Below are positions 46,415 through 55,860 of a DNA stretch of 64,000 bases, piece after piece. Both the position numbers and the translations under genes were made by a program. The number at the start of each line of letters is the position of its first letter. Position 1 is the stretch's first letter. Under the pieces are notes generated by a model. That model worked only from the letters and a program-made list of their open reading frames with translations, was not told the DNA's origin and made no database searches. Origin of the DNA: Ampullaceana balthica (taxonomy: Eukaryota > Mollusca > Gastropoda > Lymnaeidae); NCBI GenBank assembly GCA_944989445.1, contig CALYLW010000057.1:1038984-1102983 (forward strand). The letters are read 5' to 3'.

Positions 46415-46705
46415 GAAGAGAGAGAGAGAGAGACAGACAGAGAAAGAAAGAGAGAGAGAGTGAGAGACAGAAAGAGAGGAGAGAGATAGAGAGAAAGGGA
46501 GAGAGATAAAGAAAGGAAGAGACAGAGAGAGAGGGGGAGAGAGAAGAACGGAGAGAGAGAAAGAGAAAGATAGAAAGAGAGAAAAAAACAGAGAGAGAGA
46601 GTGGGAGAAAGAGAGTGAGAAATAGCGGGAGAGAAATAGAGAGAGAGAGAGAGAAACAGGGAAAGAGAGACATAAAGAGAGGAAGAGAGAGAGAGAGAGT
46701 GAATA
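46415..46705. repeat. GA-rich microsatellite
   Basis: About 290 bp of GAGAGA with A, C or T interruptions, purine-rich on the plus strand. On the minus strand it codes only Ser/Leu/Phe low complexity. Confidence 0.95.
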
Positions 46706-46758
46706 AGAAAGAGTGATGTGCAGTAAGCTACTGTTTTATCTGAAACACCGGTTTAACA

Positions 46759-46764
46759 TTTATT
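46759..46764 (-). promoter_or_regulatory. Candidate polyadenylation signal AATAAA for the receptor gene
   Basis: TTTATT on plus is AATAAA on minus, about 200 nt after the stop codon at 46963, before the GA-rich tract. No transcript evidence; any AT-rich DNA has such hexamers. Confidence 0.35.
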
Positions 46765-46962
46765 TTTTCAAAAATTTACAAATTGTTTTTAAAAAAGGCT
46801 TCATTCATGCATATTCAATAAGATGTACATGATTATTCATAATTGTACACGCTTGTACATGTCTTTACAAATTTGTGAAAAATTTAAATATTACATATAA
46901 CGTTCGCATGTCCAATACGACATTCATCATTCCAGACGGAATTCTCATATAACAAAATGACG

Positions 46963-49498
46963 CTAGTGTTTGGTGGTCAGCAGCGACTGGCGAACTTTGA
47001 CCTCTTCGTCCACGTCATCGCCGTCCGTGCTGTACGTGCTGACGTCATCAAGATGTGAGCACTGCGTCACGCTCGACGCCCCTCGCACCGTCCTCATATA
47101 CCGCCCCTCCGAGCCCTCGGCCTCCTCCTCGTCTATGGAGTCCGTTGACAGCCGGTTGTTCATCAGCGAGTACCTGCCCTTCCTCTCATTGTTCTCGAAA
47201 GTTCCGTTTCGCTTGTTCCCCGCAAGAGCGTTCCGCTTGTTGAGGAGCGCCTCTGTCTCGGTCAGGGGCGAGTCCAGTGATCGTCTGTTCCGCCCCATGT
47301 TGTGGCCGTTCCCCGGGAACATGTCGCCGCTTATCCCGCTGTCGCGCTTGTCCATGCTCGGCATGGTGATGAAGCTGGCGGGAGACTGCCGGCGCTCCGA
47401 GAGCCTCACGTCGCTGTCGCTGTCGAAGCGCGAGGACGAGCCATCGCTGAGGAACGAGCTGAGGGTGTTGTTGCTGAGCATCGTGTCGCGGCTGGTCTGG
47501 CGTTCGAACCTCTCCCCGCGCGCGGGGCCCTGGCCCCGGTCGTTGACCTGCTGGTAGGGGCCTGGGGGCGACGCCTTGAAGATGACCACGTACTCACTGG
47601 CGCTGCGGACGCGGCCGTGGGGGTTGCCGTCGAAGAGGTCGCGCAGGCTGTCGCGCGCCTCCAGGACGCGGTCGTTGGAGTAAGTCACCACGGAGCAGGC
47701 CCCGGCGTCGTCCGAGGGGCCGTCGGAGGTGTGGCTGGTCTCGATGACGGTGCTCAGTTTCCTCTCGTTCTTGGACGCCTTGTTGGAGTCGAGTGTTGCC
47801 GAGAATAAGAACGTCCTCGCGAGCCCGTCCTTACAAGGGGAGCTCACCGCCTTCGGGGAGGTGGTCGGGGTCTCCTGGGGCGTGGACTGGGGCGTCACCT
47901 TGGGGAAACTCCCCCTGCTGCCGTGGGGAGGGGTTCCGTTCTGAGATCCCCTGGAGCCCTTCCGGTACTGGCTGAGGATGCTGATGTCCGTGGGGTTGTT
48001 GTGGGTGACGTTGAGCTGGAGTCCGTTCTGACGCGAGTTGGAGTACGAACGCGTCATGGACGTGCCCTTGTACTTGTTGGCGCGGTCCGTGCAGAACCCG
48101 TAGCGCCCAAGGAGGATGAAGAAATCCTTACGGAACTGTTTGGTGAGTATGGCGTAGAGGAACGGATTGGCACACGAGTTGAACGGATAGAAGAAGACGA
48201 GGAGGATTTTCGAGTTCGTGATGTCGATCAACGGGTGCCCGAACGACGCGGTCAGGCCGAAAAAGGCGATGGGGGCCCAGCAGATGAAGTTCGTGAGGAC
48301 CAGTATGGCCATCCGCTTGGCGATGGTCGCATCGTTGCTCCTGGCCATGTTCTCGCTGGCCCTGACCTTGAGGAACATGCTGACGTAGCAGCCGGATATG
48401 ACCACGAAGGCGAATCCGTTGAACAGGAGCAGGCTGATGATGTAGACGATGTCCCACGCGTCACGCGCCTCCATCGGCAGACAGATGCTGACTGCTCCGT
48501 AGCCGCTGACGCCGAAGAGCGGAAGAAGAGCCATGGACGACGCGTAGATCCAGCCGACGAACATTAGCCCCGTGGCCTGGCGCATGCGCAGACGTTTGTT
48601 GACGTGGATGGCCTGGCTGATGGCGTACCACCGCTCCATGGTGATGACCGTCAGGACGAAGACGCTCAGCTCGCTGGCAAACACGGTCAGGAACCCGGCC
48701 ACCTGGCAACCGCCGTCATTCTGCCACGAGACGGCGTGGGTGAAGTACTCGCCCAGGAAGTGAACGTCGACCGAGGCGATTAGGAGGAGGTACAGCCCCA
48801 TGAGGAAGTCCGCGAACGAGAGGTTGCACATGAGGAACTTGGGAACGGTCAGCTTGCTCCTTGCGGTCAGCAGCACGACGATGACGATGAGGTTGCCACC
48901 CAGCGCGGCTAGGAGGACGAACCACACGAACACCCGCAGCCACTCGTAGCCCATCAGGTCCTCGCAGGGATTGAACGCGTTGGGCTGCGGCGTGCACACG
49001 ACACGAGAGTAGTTCTTGGGCGATGAGAAGTTCCCGCACGTGACCCACTTGGTGTCGTTGTGGGAGTTGGGCGTCTCGTGCCAGCGGTTCCCGTGGATGT
49101 GGAGGGTGGTGACCCCGACCGGGATGATGGTGGACGACGTGATGATGTGGCCGAAGCTGTCGGGGCTGATGACCCCCATGCCGAAGCCCAACCCTTCCCC
49201 GGGCTCCGCGGGGTCAATTCTTTTCCGCGGCTTATCGTCCCCTGGCTCGCCTGCCCCTCTCCCGTCTCCAAACGTGCCCCAGTGGCCACCCCAGCTGATG
49301 GACATGACGTCACGGACAGACGAGAGGATGGAGTCTTGGGTGCCGCGCCGTATCCGGAAGACGCTGGTTGGCCCGAATGTCGTGGGCGTGTCCGGATGAG
49401 AGACAGTCGAGGGCGTAATCATCTGTGCGGCGCACGCGCTGGTGCGGCCTGTAAGTTCCAGGAGCGAAGACTCGCGTGGGTCCTGTTTGTCTGGGTGT
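46963..49498 (-). CDS. LGR1: Type A LGR (TSHR/FSHR/LHR-like) last exon: hinge, 7TM, long tail
   Basis: The last exon starts at 49498 after a CGCCCAG acceptor, completing the Arg codon left open by the previous exon. It codes about 844 residues. Order: a hinge of about 175 residues; FNPCEDLMGYEWLR, the family signature before TM1; seven membrane helices (about 48940 to 48150) with ERW at the end of TM3 in place of DRY, and FNSCANPFLYAILTKQFRKD in TM7. A Ser/Thr/Arg-rich cytoplasmic tail of about 375 residues follows, far longer than in vertebrate relatives. The stop TAG is at 46963-46965. Type A LGRs bind cystine-knot dimers (GPA2/GPB5 thyrostimulin in invertebrates) and usually raise cAMP through Gs. 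The ligand is inferred from family. The exon is GC-rich against an AT-rich background. Alternative: another LGR type, unlikely given the HCCAF hinge. Confidence 0.93.
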
Positions 49499-49578
49499 CT
49501 GGGCGAGATAGGAATGATAAAATAAAAATAAAGAATTGGTAAAGAAAGGATTTTAAAGGGACGGGGAAAAGACATTAG

Positions 49579-49978
49579 AAGGGAGATATGTGAATAGCAA
49601 TTTTTAAAAAATCATTTTTAAAAACCATAAATGATAACATGAATTTTAAATTATAAATAATATTTAAAGTAATTGACTATAAGTATTTATTTAAAATTTT
49701 GATGTAATGATTGTTTTTTCTTGTTGTTCTGTCACACTTACCGCGTATAAATTTAAATTTGTAATCACACTATCGTTCGTAGTATTAATTTAAATGTTTT
49801 TTAAAAAAAATATGAGAATTGGCCATTGCTCGATTGGCGCCTCAAAAAAATATATAATTCAAAAAGAAACAAAGAAAGATACATACATGAGTGTTAACGA
49901 ATATATAAAAACTAAAAAAATATAAGAAAACACAAATTGATGTTAAATAGAAATAAACAAATAAAAGGGTTATGGTAG
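49579..49978. other. Intron sequence, AT-rich, nothing recognised
   Basis: Lies between the last receptor exon and the 30-bp minisatellite. No gene or repeat recognised. Confidence 0.5.
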
Positions 49979-50487
49979 ACGTGTACAGACACTCAAGGCC
50001 GACAACTGACGTGTACAAACATTCAAGGCCGACAACTGACGTGTACAGACATTCAAGGCCGAGACAACTGACGTGTACAGACATTCAAGGCCGACAACTG
50101 ACATGTACAGACATTCAAGACCGACAACTGACGTGTACAGACACTCAAGGCCGACAACTGACGTGTACAGACATTCAAGGCCGACAACTTACGAGTACAA
50201 ACTCTCAAGGCCGACAACTGACATGTACAGACATTCAAGGCCGACATCTGACATGTACAGACATTCAAGGCCGACATCTGACATGTACAGACATTCAAGG
50301 CCGACATCTGACATGTACAGACATTCAAGGCCGAGACAACTGACATGTACAGACATTCAAGGCCGACAACTGACGTGTACAGAAATTCAAGACCGACAAC
50401 TGATATAAACATTAAAGGCCGACATCTGACGTGAACAGACATTCAAGGCCGACAACTGACGTGTACAGACATTCAAGGTCGACAACT
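49979..50487. repeat. 30-bp intronic minisatellite, about 17 copies
   Basis: Units ACGTGTACAGACATTCAAGG plus CCGACAACTG, variants CATG, GAGACAACTG, CATCTG. It runs to within about 15 bp of the donor of exon 50509-50676. Frames open on both strands. Confidence 0.95.
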
Positions 50488-50508
50488 GAAGCGTGACGTG
50501 TGGCTGAC

Positions 50509-50676
50509 CTGAAGGCACAGCAGTGGTGCTTGTAGGTCAGTCTCGCCGTCTCTATCTGGGAGAACTTGAAGACCGACGGGAACTGCTTGAGGCTCGGTGT
50601 CTCCTCAATGGCCAGCTCCCGGATGTCGATGAGACCCTCTGTGGGCAGGTGGGTAATCATGCTCCTGGACAGGTCC
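50509..50676 (-). CDS. LGR1: Receptor exon: last LRR and HCCAF hinge motif
   Basis: 168 nt between acceptor CCATCCCCAG and donor GTCAGC. Codes DLSRSMITHLPTEGLIDIRE, then ETPSLKQFPS and TARLTYKHHCCAFR. The paired cysteines of HCCAF mark type A glycoprotein-hormone receptors, where they tie the hinge to the segment before TM1. It joins the 52516-52590 exon to complete VLDLS. A 30-bp minisatellite ends about 15 bp beyond its donor. Confidence 0.93.
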
Positions 50677-50879
50677 CTGGGGATGGCGGGTGGGGGGGGG
50701 GTAGGGTGAGTTGATGGGATCAATGGAGACTTTGGCAGATCAGAAAATGGTAGTCAAAGCTAGTTTACAAGCATAAGAGATGGATAAATCGCTGTGACGT
50801 GATTTTGTCAATAAAAGTTATTCGGCAGGAGTCAAATACAATTAGGTTGTTTGGTCTCAATGTAGGCAGGCTAGACAGA

Positions 50880-51110
50880 GAGAGAGAGCGAGAGAGAGAA
50901 ATAAGTACAAGTAGGTCAATCAGAGTAAATATAAGTTAGGTCAATCAGAGTCATTAAAAGTAGGTCAATCAGAATTTTTTTTTAATTAGGTCAGTCAGAG
51001 TAATTTTAAGTTAGGTCTGTCAGAAGCAATATAAGTAGGTCAATCAGCCAATATAAGTAGGTCAATCAGAGTCAATATAAGTAGGTCAATCAGAGTCGAT
51101 ATAACAAGCA
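50880..51110. repeat. GA tract plus about 24-bp GTAGGTCAATCAGAGT repeats
   Basis: A short GAGAGA run (50878-50900), then about eight imperfect units with TAAGTAGGTCAATCAGAGTC and a few bases. In the intron between the HCCAF exon and the previous LRR exon. Confidence 0.8.
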
Positions 51111-51937
51111 CTGAAAATCTCAGCCTACACCATTGTTGTCCAACCGTCAATTCTATATTTCAACTGGTATGCCAACCTATCATTTATATTATTTTTTAAA
51201 GCGTTCTAAATATTTCCTGGCTTCTCCCTTTCCTTAGTTCGAATGATCACGTGATGGCAAAGATAACAAGGGGGAAACGAACTTATCAAATAAAAGAACG
51301 AAATGAACCCCCCCCCCTTCCTCTCCCAACAAAAAAAAAGTTAAAATAATTTAAATTTTAATAAAATAACCGTTAAAACGCAAAACAAAATGAGTTTTCA
51401 GACGCCATGGAATGTTGATGATGTCATGAAATGTTGATGACGTCATGTGATGTTTATAAATATGTTGAACTTCCTATATCCTCAAACACGCTGATCTGGG
51501 AGTTGAATTCAAATATCAGAGGTTATGACCGGTGGTCTTACCGATGTCAAGAGAGGCCCCGGGTAAAACGGCATTTCATCACACGATTTTTTTTCTTCTC
51601 TCGCACCCCCCCCCCACCCGTCTCCCAATAAATAGAGCCCGCCAGCTTACGAGGAAGTAGGTTAAAAATCGATCCAAAGTTTTGGAGACCGACAAGCAAT
51701 CAAGCAACCAGACACCAGGAGTTAATATAAAGGATTTAAAAATGAATAAATAGTAATTTTTTAAAAAAATATCTAAAACCTAATTGTTCTTTGATGAAGA
51801 CAATAAACTCATTCTTGCAGTAAAATATTTAAATTCCTTCAACACAACCGCTGAAGAAACGCCTCTCACAATCACCCCCACCTCACAACTTTCTGAGAAC
51901 CCCTGATTTAAGGTGCTACCACGTGCGTTACTCTTAA
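51111..51937. other. Intron sequence with a reversed Helentron 5' scrap
   Basis: 51640-51733 on the minus strand reads AAATCCTTTATATTAACTCC ... GCTTGATTGCTTGTCG, the 5' part of the 19.6-22.6 kb element family. A poly-C tract lies at 51607. No gene seen. Confidence 0.55.
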
Positions 51938-52452
51938 AGGGCTATAACTCAATGAATCTATCACTTGTGTTAGTACCGTATATGTTCATGTAAAAGGCCC
52001 ATAACTCAATGAAACTATCTCTTGTGTTAGTACCGTATATGTTCATGTAAAAGGCCCATAACTCAATGAAACTATCTCTTGTGTTCGTACCGTATATGTT
52101 CATGTAAAAGGCCCATAACTCAATGAAACTATCTCTTGTGTTCGTACCGTATATGTTCATGTAAAAGGCCCATAACTCAATGAAACTATCTCTTGTGTTA
52201 GTACCGTATATGTTCATGTAAAAGGCCCATAACTCAATGAAACTATCTCTTGTGTTAGTACCGTATATGTTCATGTAAAAGGCCCATAACTCAATGAAAC
52301 TATCTCTTGTGTTAGTACCGTATATGTTCATGTAAAAGGCCCATAACTCAATGAAACTATCTCTTGTGTTAGTACCGTATATGTTCATGTAAAAGGCCCA
52401 TAACTCAATGAATCTATCACTTGTGTTAGTCCCAGCAGATGCGTTCGTCATA
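51938..52452. repeat. 57-bp intronic minisatellite, 9 copies
   Basis: Units with CATGTAAAAGGCCCATAACT, CAATGAAACTATCTCTTGTG and TTAGTACCGTATATGTT. 57 bp keeps a 19-residue repeat open on minus, taken as fortuitous. Ends about 60 bp from the donor of exon 52516-52590. Confidence 0.95.
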
Positions 52453-52515
52453 AAGGGCTAAAACTTGCCGCACTCTTTCTTATCGTGAAGGTCAATAAAA
52501 GGTCAGCCGACTTAC

Positions 52516-52590
52516 AAAACTTGGAAATCTTTGATGCCAGCGAAAGCCAGGTCACCCACGTGGCGAAGGTTGAAGTTGTTCCTGCAGATG
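52516..52590 (-). CDS. LGR1: Receptor exon: single LRR (75 nt)
   Basis: Acceptor TCGTTTCAG, donor GTAAGTC. Codes ICRNNFNLRHVGDLAFAG plus IKDFQV, a standard ectodomain LRR. Phase 2 at both ends. A 57-bp minisatellite lies about 60 bp past the donor. Confidence 0.9.
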
Positions 52591-52646
52591 CTGAAACGAG
52601 ATAAGGGCGGGGGGAGAGTGGAGTGAATAATTAGCAAATGAGTGAT

Positions 52647-53158
52647 ATACCTTATATACTTATTCTATAAACCGCTCGCAAGCCGACCCCAAAAATGACA
52701 TCTTAAACAAAATGGTACACATTTTCTTTTAAACTTCAAGCTAAATTGGTCATTATGATTGTTTACTTTGTACTGCCTATCTTTGTCTTTCTGCTCTTTG
52801 TTAGGCAAGAGTTACCGGTATTTTTTTAAAAAATTCTTTGGTAAACAGTGATGAAAGCGCGTACATTAAAATTCGTTGTTGAAAACAAAATTTGTAAAAC
52901 AATTTATTAAAACGTTCAAAACAATAAATAAAATGATTAAATAAGGTAAGTGCAGATGTTTAATAGTGTATTACAGCTTCTGGTAGAGCAGTTGAATCTT
53001 GTCGAATGTAGAAAAGGACCTTGATGATTTACAATAACAACACCGATATTCAATATCCATCCAGAAATACGTTAATGAACCGCTCGTAAGCCGACCACCC
53101 AACTTTTTCCCCACGATTTTGTTCAAAAAAGGTCGGCTTGCGAACGAGTATATACGGT
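52647..53158. mobile_element. MITE with ACCGTATATACTCGTTCGCA-type inverted ends
   Basis: The left end (TACCTTATATACTT ... CGCTCGCAAGCCGACC) and the right end reversed (TTACCGTATATACTCGTTCG, CAAGCCGACC) are inverted. About 510 bp, no coding. Its right half recurs at 36869-37006. Confidence 0.65.
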
Positions 53159-53224
53159 AATAAAATAGTCACAAACAATATCAACAACAGAGATGATATG
53201 TATATGTGCCGTCTGTTGTGTGTG

Positions 53225-53645
53225 TGTGAGAGAGAGAGAGAGGGGGTGGGGGGCGGGGCGGGGCTATAAAATAATATTAGAGTTCAGGTGTGTTGAACAA
53301 ATGTTCGATTACGTTCCATGCTGGTTGTAATATGATTTACGTTTTTTATAAAACCAAAAGGGATGCTATTTTGATGCATGTTTTGTCAAGTGACATTTGG
53401 ATCAATGTGTCCTTTGAGATATTTGACCGACGCCGCGCAGCATTATCGAACTATCGCGAAGCAAATTTTTATAAGAATAACCTAACATATGTGTTTGTGA
53501 GGTGTAAAATTTTTGCACACACAAAAATGGATGCTTTGCATGTTCGCACACAAGTTTTTAAAAAAATGTATTTTGCTCACGGACCAAACAATCAAAGAGT
53601 AAGAGGGAACATTGTTTATGATATGGGAGGTTGAGGCTATTTCCT
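53225..53645. other. GA/GGGG tract and dispersed MITE relative
   Basis: 53228-53270 is a GA then G-rich tract. 53390-53610 is the relative of 46160-46365 ending AGAGGGAACATTG. A 114-residue frame here covers that repeat and is not taken as a gene. Confidence 0.5.
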
Positions 53646-53649
53646 GTCA

Positions 53650-54107
53650 TGGGAGTTTGCCGTTGCCAGCATCAGTTAGCCATTGCCAGCATCAGTTAGC
53701 CGTTGCCAGCATCAGTTAGCCATTGCCAGCATCAGTTAGCCGTTGCCAGCATCAGTTAGCCGTTGCCAGCATCAGTTAGCCATTGCCAGCATCAGTTAGC
53801 CGTTGCCAGCATCAGTTAGCCGTTGCCAGCATCAGTTAGCCGTTGCCAGCATCAGTTAGCCGTTGCCAGCATCAGTTAGCCGTTGCCAGCATCAGTTAGC
53901 CGTTGCCAGCATCAGTTAGCCGTTGCCAGCATCAGTTAGCCGTTGCCAGCATCAGTTAGCCATTGCCAGCATCAGTTAGCCGTTGCCAGCATCAGTTAGC
54001 CATTGCCAGCATCAGTTAGCCATTGCCAGCATCAGTTAGCCGTTGCCAGCATCAGTTAGCCGTTGCCAGCATCAGTTAGCCGTGGCCAGCATCAGTTAGC
54101 GGTTGTT
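53650..54107. repeat. 20-bp intronic minisatellite, about 23 copies
   Basis: Units GCCGTTGCCAGCATCAGTTA with a single C/T variant (GCCATTG) in about a third of units. Extremely regular. Confidence 0.98.
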
Positions 54108-54206
54108 TTCTAGCTGTTGGTAAGGTGAAAATGTTATGTAACATAAATATAAAATGTGTGTGTTCCTGCTGCTACAGGAAGTTTTTAAATATTTGAAAGA
54201 ACTTAC

Positions 54207-54275
54207 AACTTTCTCATGGCCGCTCCCTTGAAGGCGTTGTCCTGGATTTCAGTCAGAGCGTTACTCTCCAACCGA
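54207..54275 (-). CDS. LGR1: Receptor exon: single LRR (69 nt)
   Basis: Acceptor TTTTCACCAG, donor GTAAGTTC. Codes RLESNALTEIQDNAFKGAAM and RK. The L.SNALTEI..NAF pattern is a typical LRR. The 20-bp minisatellite at 53650-54107 ends about 95 bp from the donor. Confidence 0.9.
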
Positions 54276-54562
54276 CTGGTGAAAATTAAAATAAATAAAC
54301 TATTGAATTCTTTTACTCTCATCCCTGTTAAAGGTTTTACAAAAATAATGAGTCTTTTTAAACAATAAACGAATCAATTTTGTTTACATTTAAACACATT
54401 TAAATTTTGCATATTACATTTAATTATAGTAGCTTTCAATCGTTTATTTACACGACAATGCGGATACTAAGATAACAATGCCTAATTTATACACCGTTAA
54501 TATTACATATTTATATATGTAATATAAATTCAAATATATATAATTGATATTGGTCAACTTAC

Positions 54563-54631
54563 AGTATATACGTTTTGACCTGTCCGAACTGCCCGGACTT
54601 GATACTTTTGATTTGATTCGCTGACAGATCT
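54563..54631 (-). CDS. LGR1: Receptor exon: single LRR (69 nt)
   Basis: Acceptor CATTATGCAG, donor GTAAGTTG. Codes DLSANQIKSIKSGQFGQVKT and YI. Joins the 55452 exon as ...MDEI-DLSANQ. A 33-bp minisatellite begins within a few bases of its acceptor. Confidence 0.9.
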
Positions 54632-54633
54632 CT

Positions 54634-54773
54634 GCATAATGTTCAAAGAAACACGTGAGAAACACTGGACAATGTTCAAAGAAACACGTGAGAAACACTG
54701 GATAATGTTCAAAGAAACAGGTGAGAAACACTGGATAATGTTCAAAGAAACAGGTGAGAAACACTGGACAATG
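54634..54773. repeat. 33-bp intronic minisatellite, about 4 copies
   Basis: Units AATGTTCAAAGAAACACGTG plus AGAAACACTGGAT. The lowest copy is within a few bases of the acceptor of exon 54563-54631, so it may provide part of the branch/pyrimidine region. Confidence 0.9.
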
Positions 54774-54984
54774 ATTATTTGAGGACTACTGGTACAACGA
54801 TTAAATATATAAGCTAATATTAAAACTTAAAACATATGGTGATCCCCCCCCCAAAAAAAAACAACAACAACCGGTGTATAATGATCCCAGTCACATTCAC
54901 AGACATACCAACGTACACACAGACACGCCTACTTAGTAGACACGCCTAAATACAAACTGACTTACACACACAACACGGACACGC

Positions 54985-55445
54985 TTACGCATACGCCTTC
55001 ATTACACACAGCCACGCCTTCATTACACACAGCCACGCCTTCATTACACACAGCCACGCCTTCATTACACACAGCCACGCCTTCATTACACACAGCCACG
55101 CCTTCATTACATACAGCCACGCCTCCACTGACACACATTCACGCCTCCACGGACACACATTCACGCCTCCACGGACACACAAACACGCCTCCATTACACA
55201 CAGCCACACCTCCACGGACACATATTCACGCCTCCACGGACACATATTCACGCCTCCACGGACACACATTCACGCCTCCACGGACACACATTCACGCCTC
55301 CACGGACACACAAACACGCCTCCATTACACACAGCCACACCTCCACGGACACACATTCACGCCTCCACGGACACACATTCACGCCTCCAAGGACACACAA
55401 ACACGCCTCCATTACACACAGCCACGCCTCCATGGACACACGCCT
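54985..55445. repeat. Intronic minisatellite of mixed 21-22-bp units
   Basis: 54990-55125: about six units CACAGCCACGCCTTCATTAC plus A. 55125-55445: units CGCCTCCACGGACACACATT plus CA, in a higher-order order with CCATTACACACAGCCA. It touches the donor of exon 55452-55541. Confidence 0.9.
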
Positions 55446-55451
55446 ACTCAC

Positions 55452-55541
55452 ATTTCATCCATGCTGTTCTCCGGCGAGTTGTTCCTCGTCTCGAACGATG
55501 AAAAGTCCGGCACACTGGTCAAGGCGTTCTTGTTGATTTTT
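55452..55541 (-). CDS. LGR1: Receptor exon: LRR with extra loop (90 nt)
   Basis: Acceptor CTCCACCAG, donor GTGAGT. Codes KINKNALTSVPDFSSFETRN then NSPENSMDE. The extra 15-20 nt relative to its siblings form an NSPENS-like loop between LRRs. Minisatellites touch it on both sides (54990-55445 and 55570-55860). Confidence 0.88.
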
Positions 55542-55569
55542 CTGGTGGAGAAAAATTAAATTAGAGGAA

Positions 55570-55860
55570 GAGGTCAATAGGACACACATTGAGTGACGTC
55601 ACAGTAGGAGGCATTTAAGACATACATGGTACGTCACAGTGGGACGCCTGTTAGGACACACAGGAAGTGACGTCACAGAACGTCTTTAGGACTCACATGG
55701 TGTGACGTCACATTAGGAGGTATTTATTACATACATGTATGGTACGTCAGAGCAGGACTTCTTAAGGACACACATCGATTGAAGTCCAGAAAGAGGCCTT
55801 TAGGACACACAAGGAGTGACGTCACTGTAGGACGCCTTTAGGACACACGAGGAAGATGTC
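55570..55860. repeat. Degenerate minisatellite with TGACGTCAC in most units
   Basis: About five to six ~50-bp units of the form TTAGGACACACA(A/T)GGAGTG then ACGTCACAGTAGGACGCC. TGACGTCA is a perfect CRE palindrome, occurring several times. Confidence 0.65.

Noticed and set aside
46395..46673. Ser/Leu-rich 92-residue frame
   Set aside because: Translation of a GA microsatellite.
46970..49542. Many open frames opposite and out of phase with the receptor exon
   Set aside because: The exon is GC-rich, so stops are rare in all frames. Only the frame with 7TM motifs has protein-family content.
53650..54107. Possible CRISPR array or coding repeat
   Set aside because: Contiguous 20-bp units without spacers inside a receptor intron.
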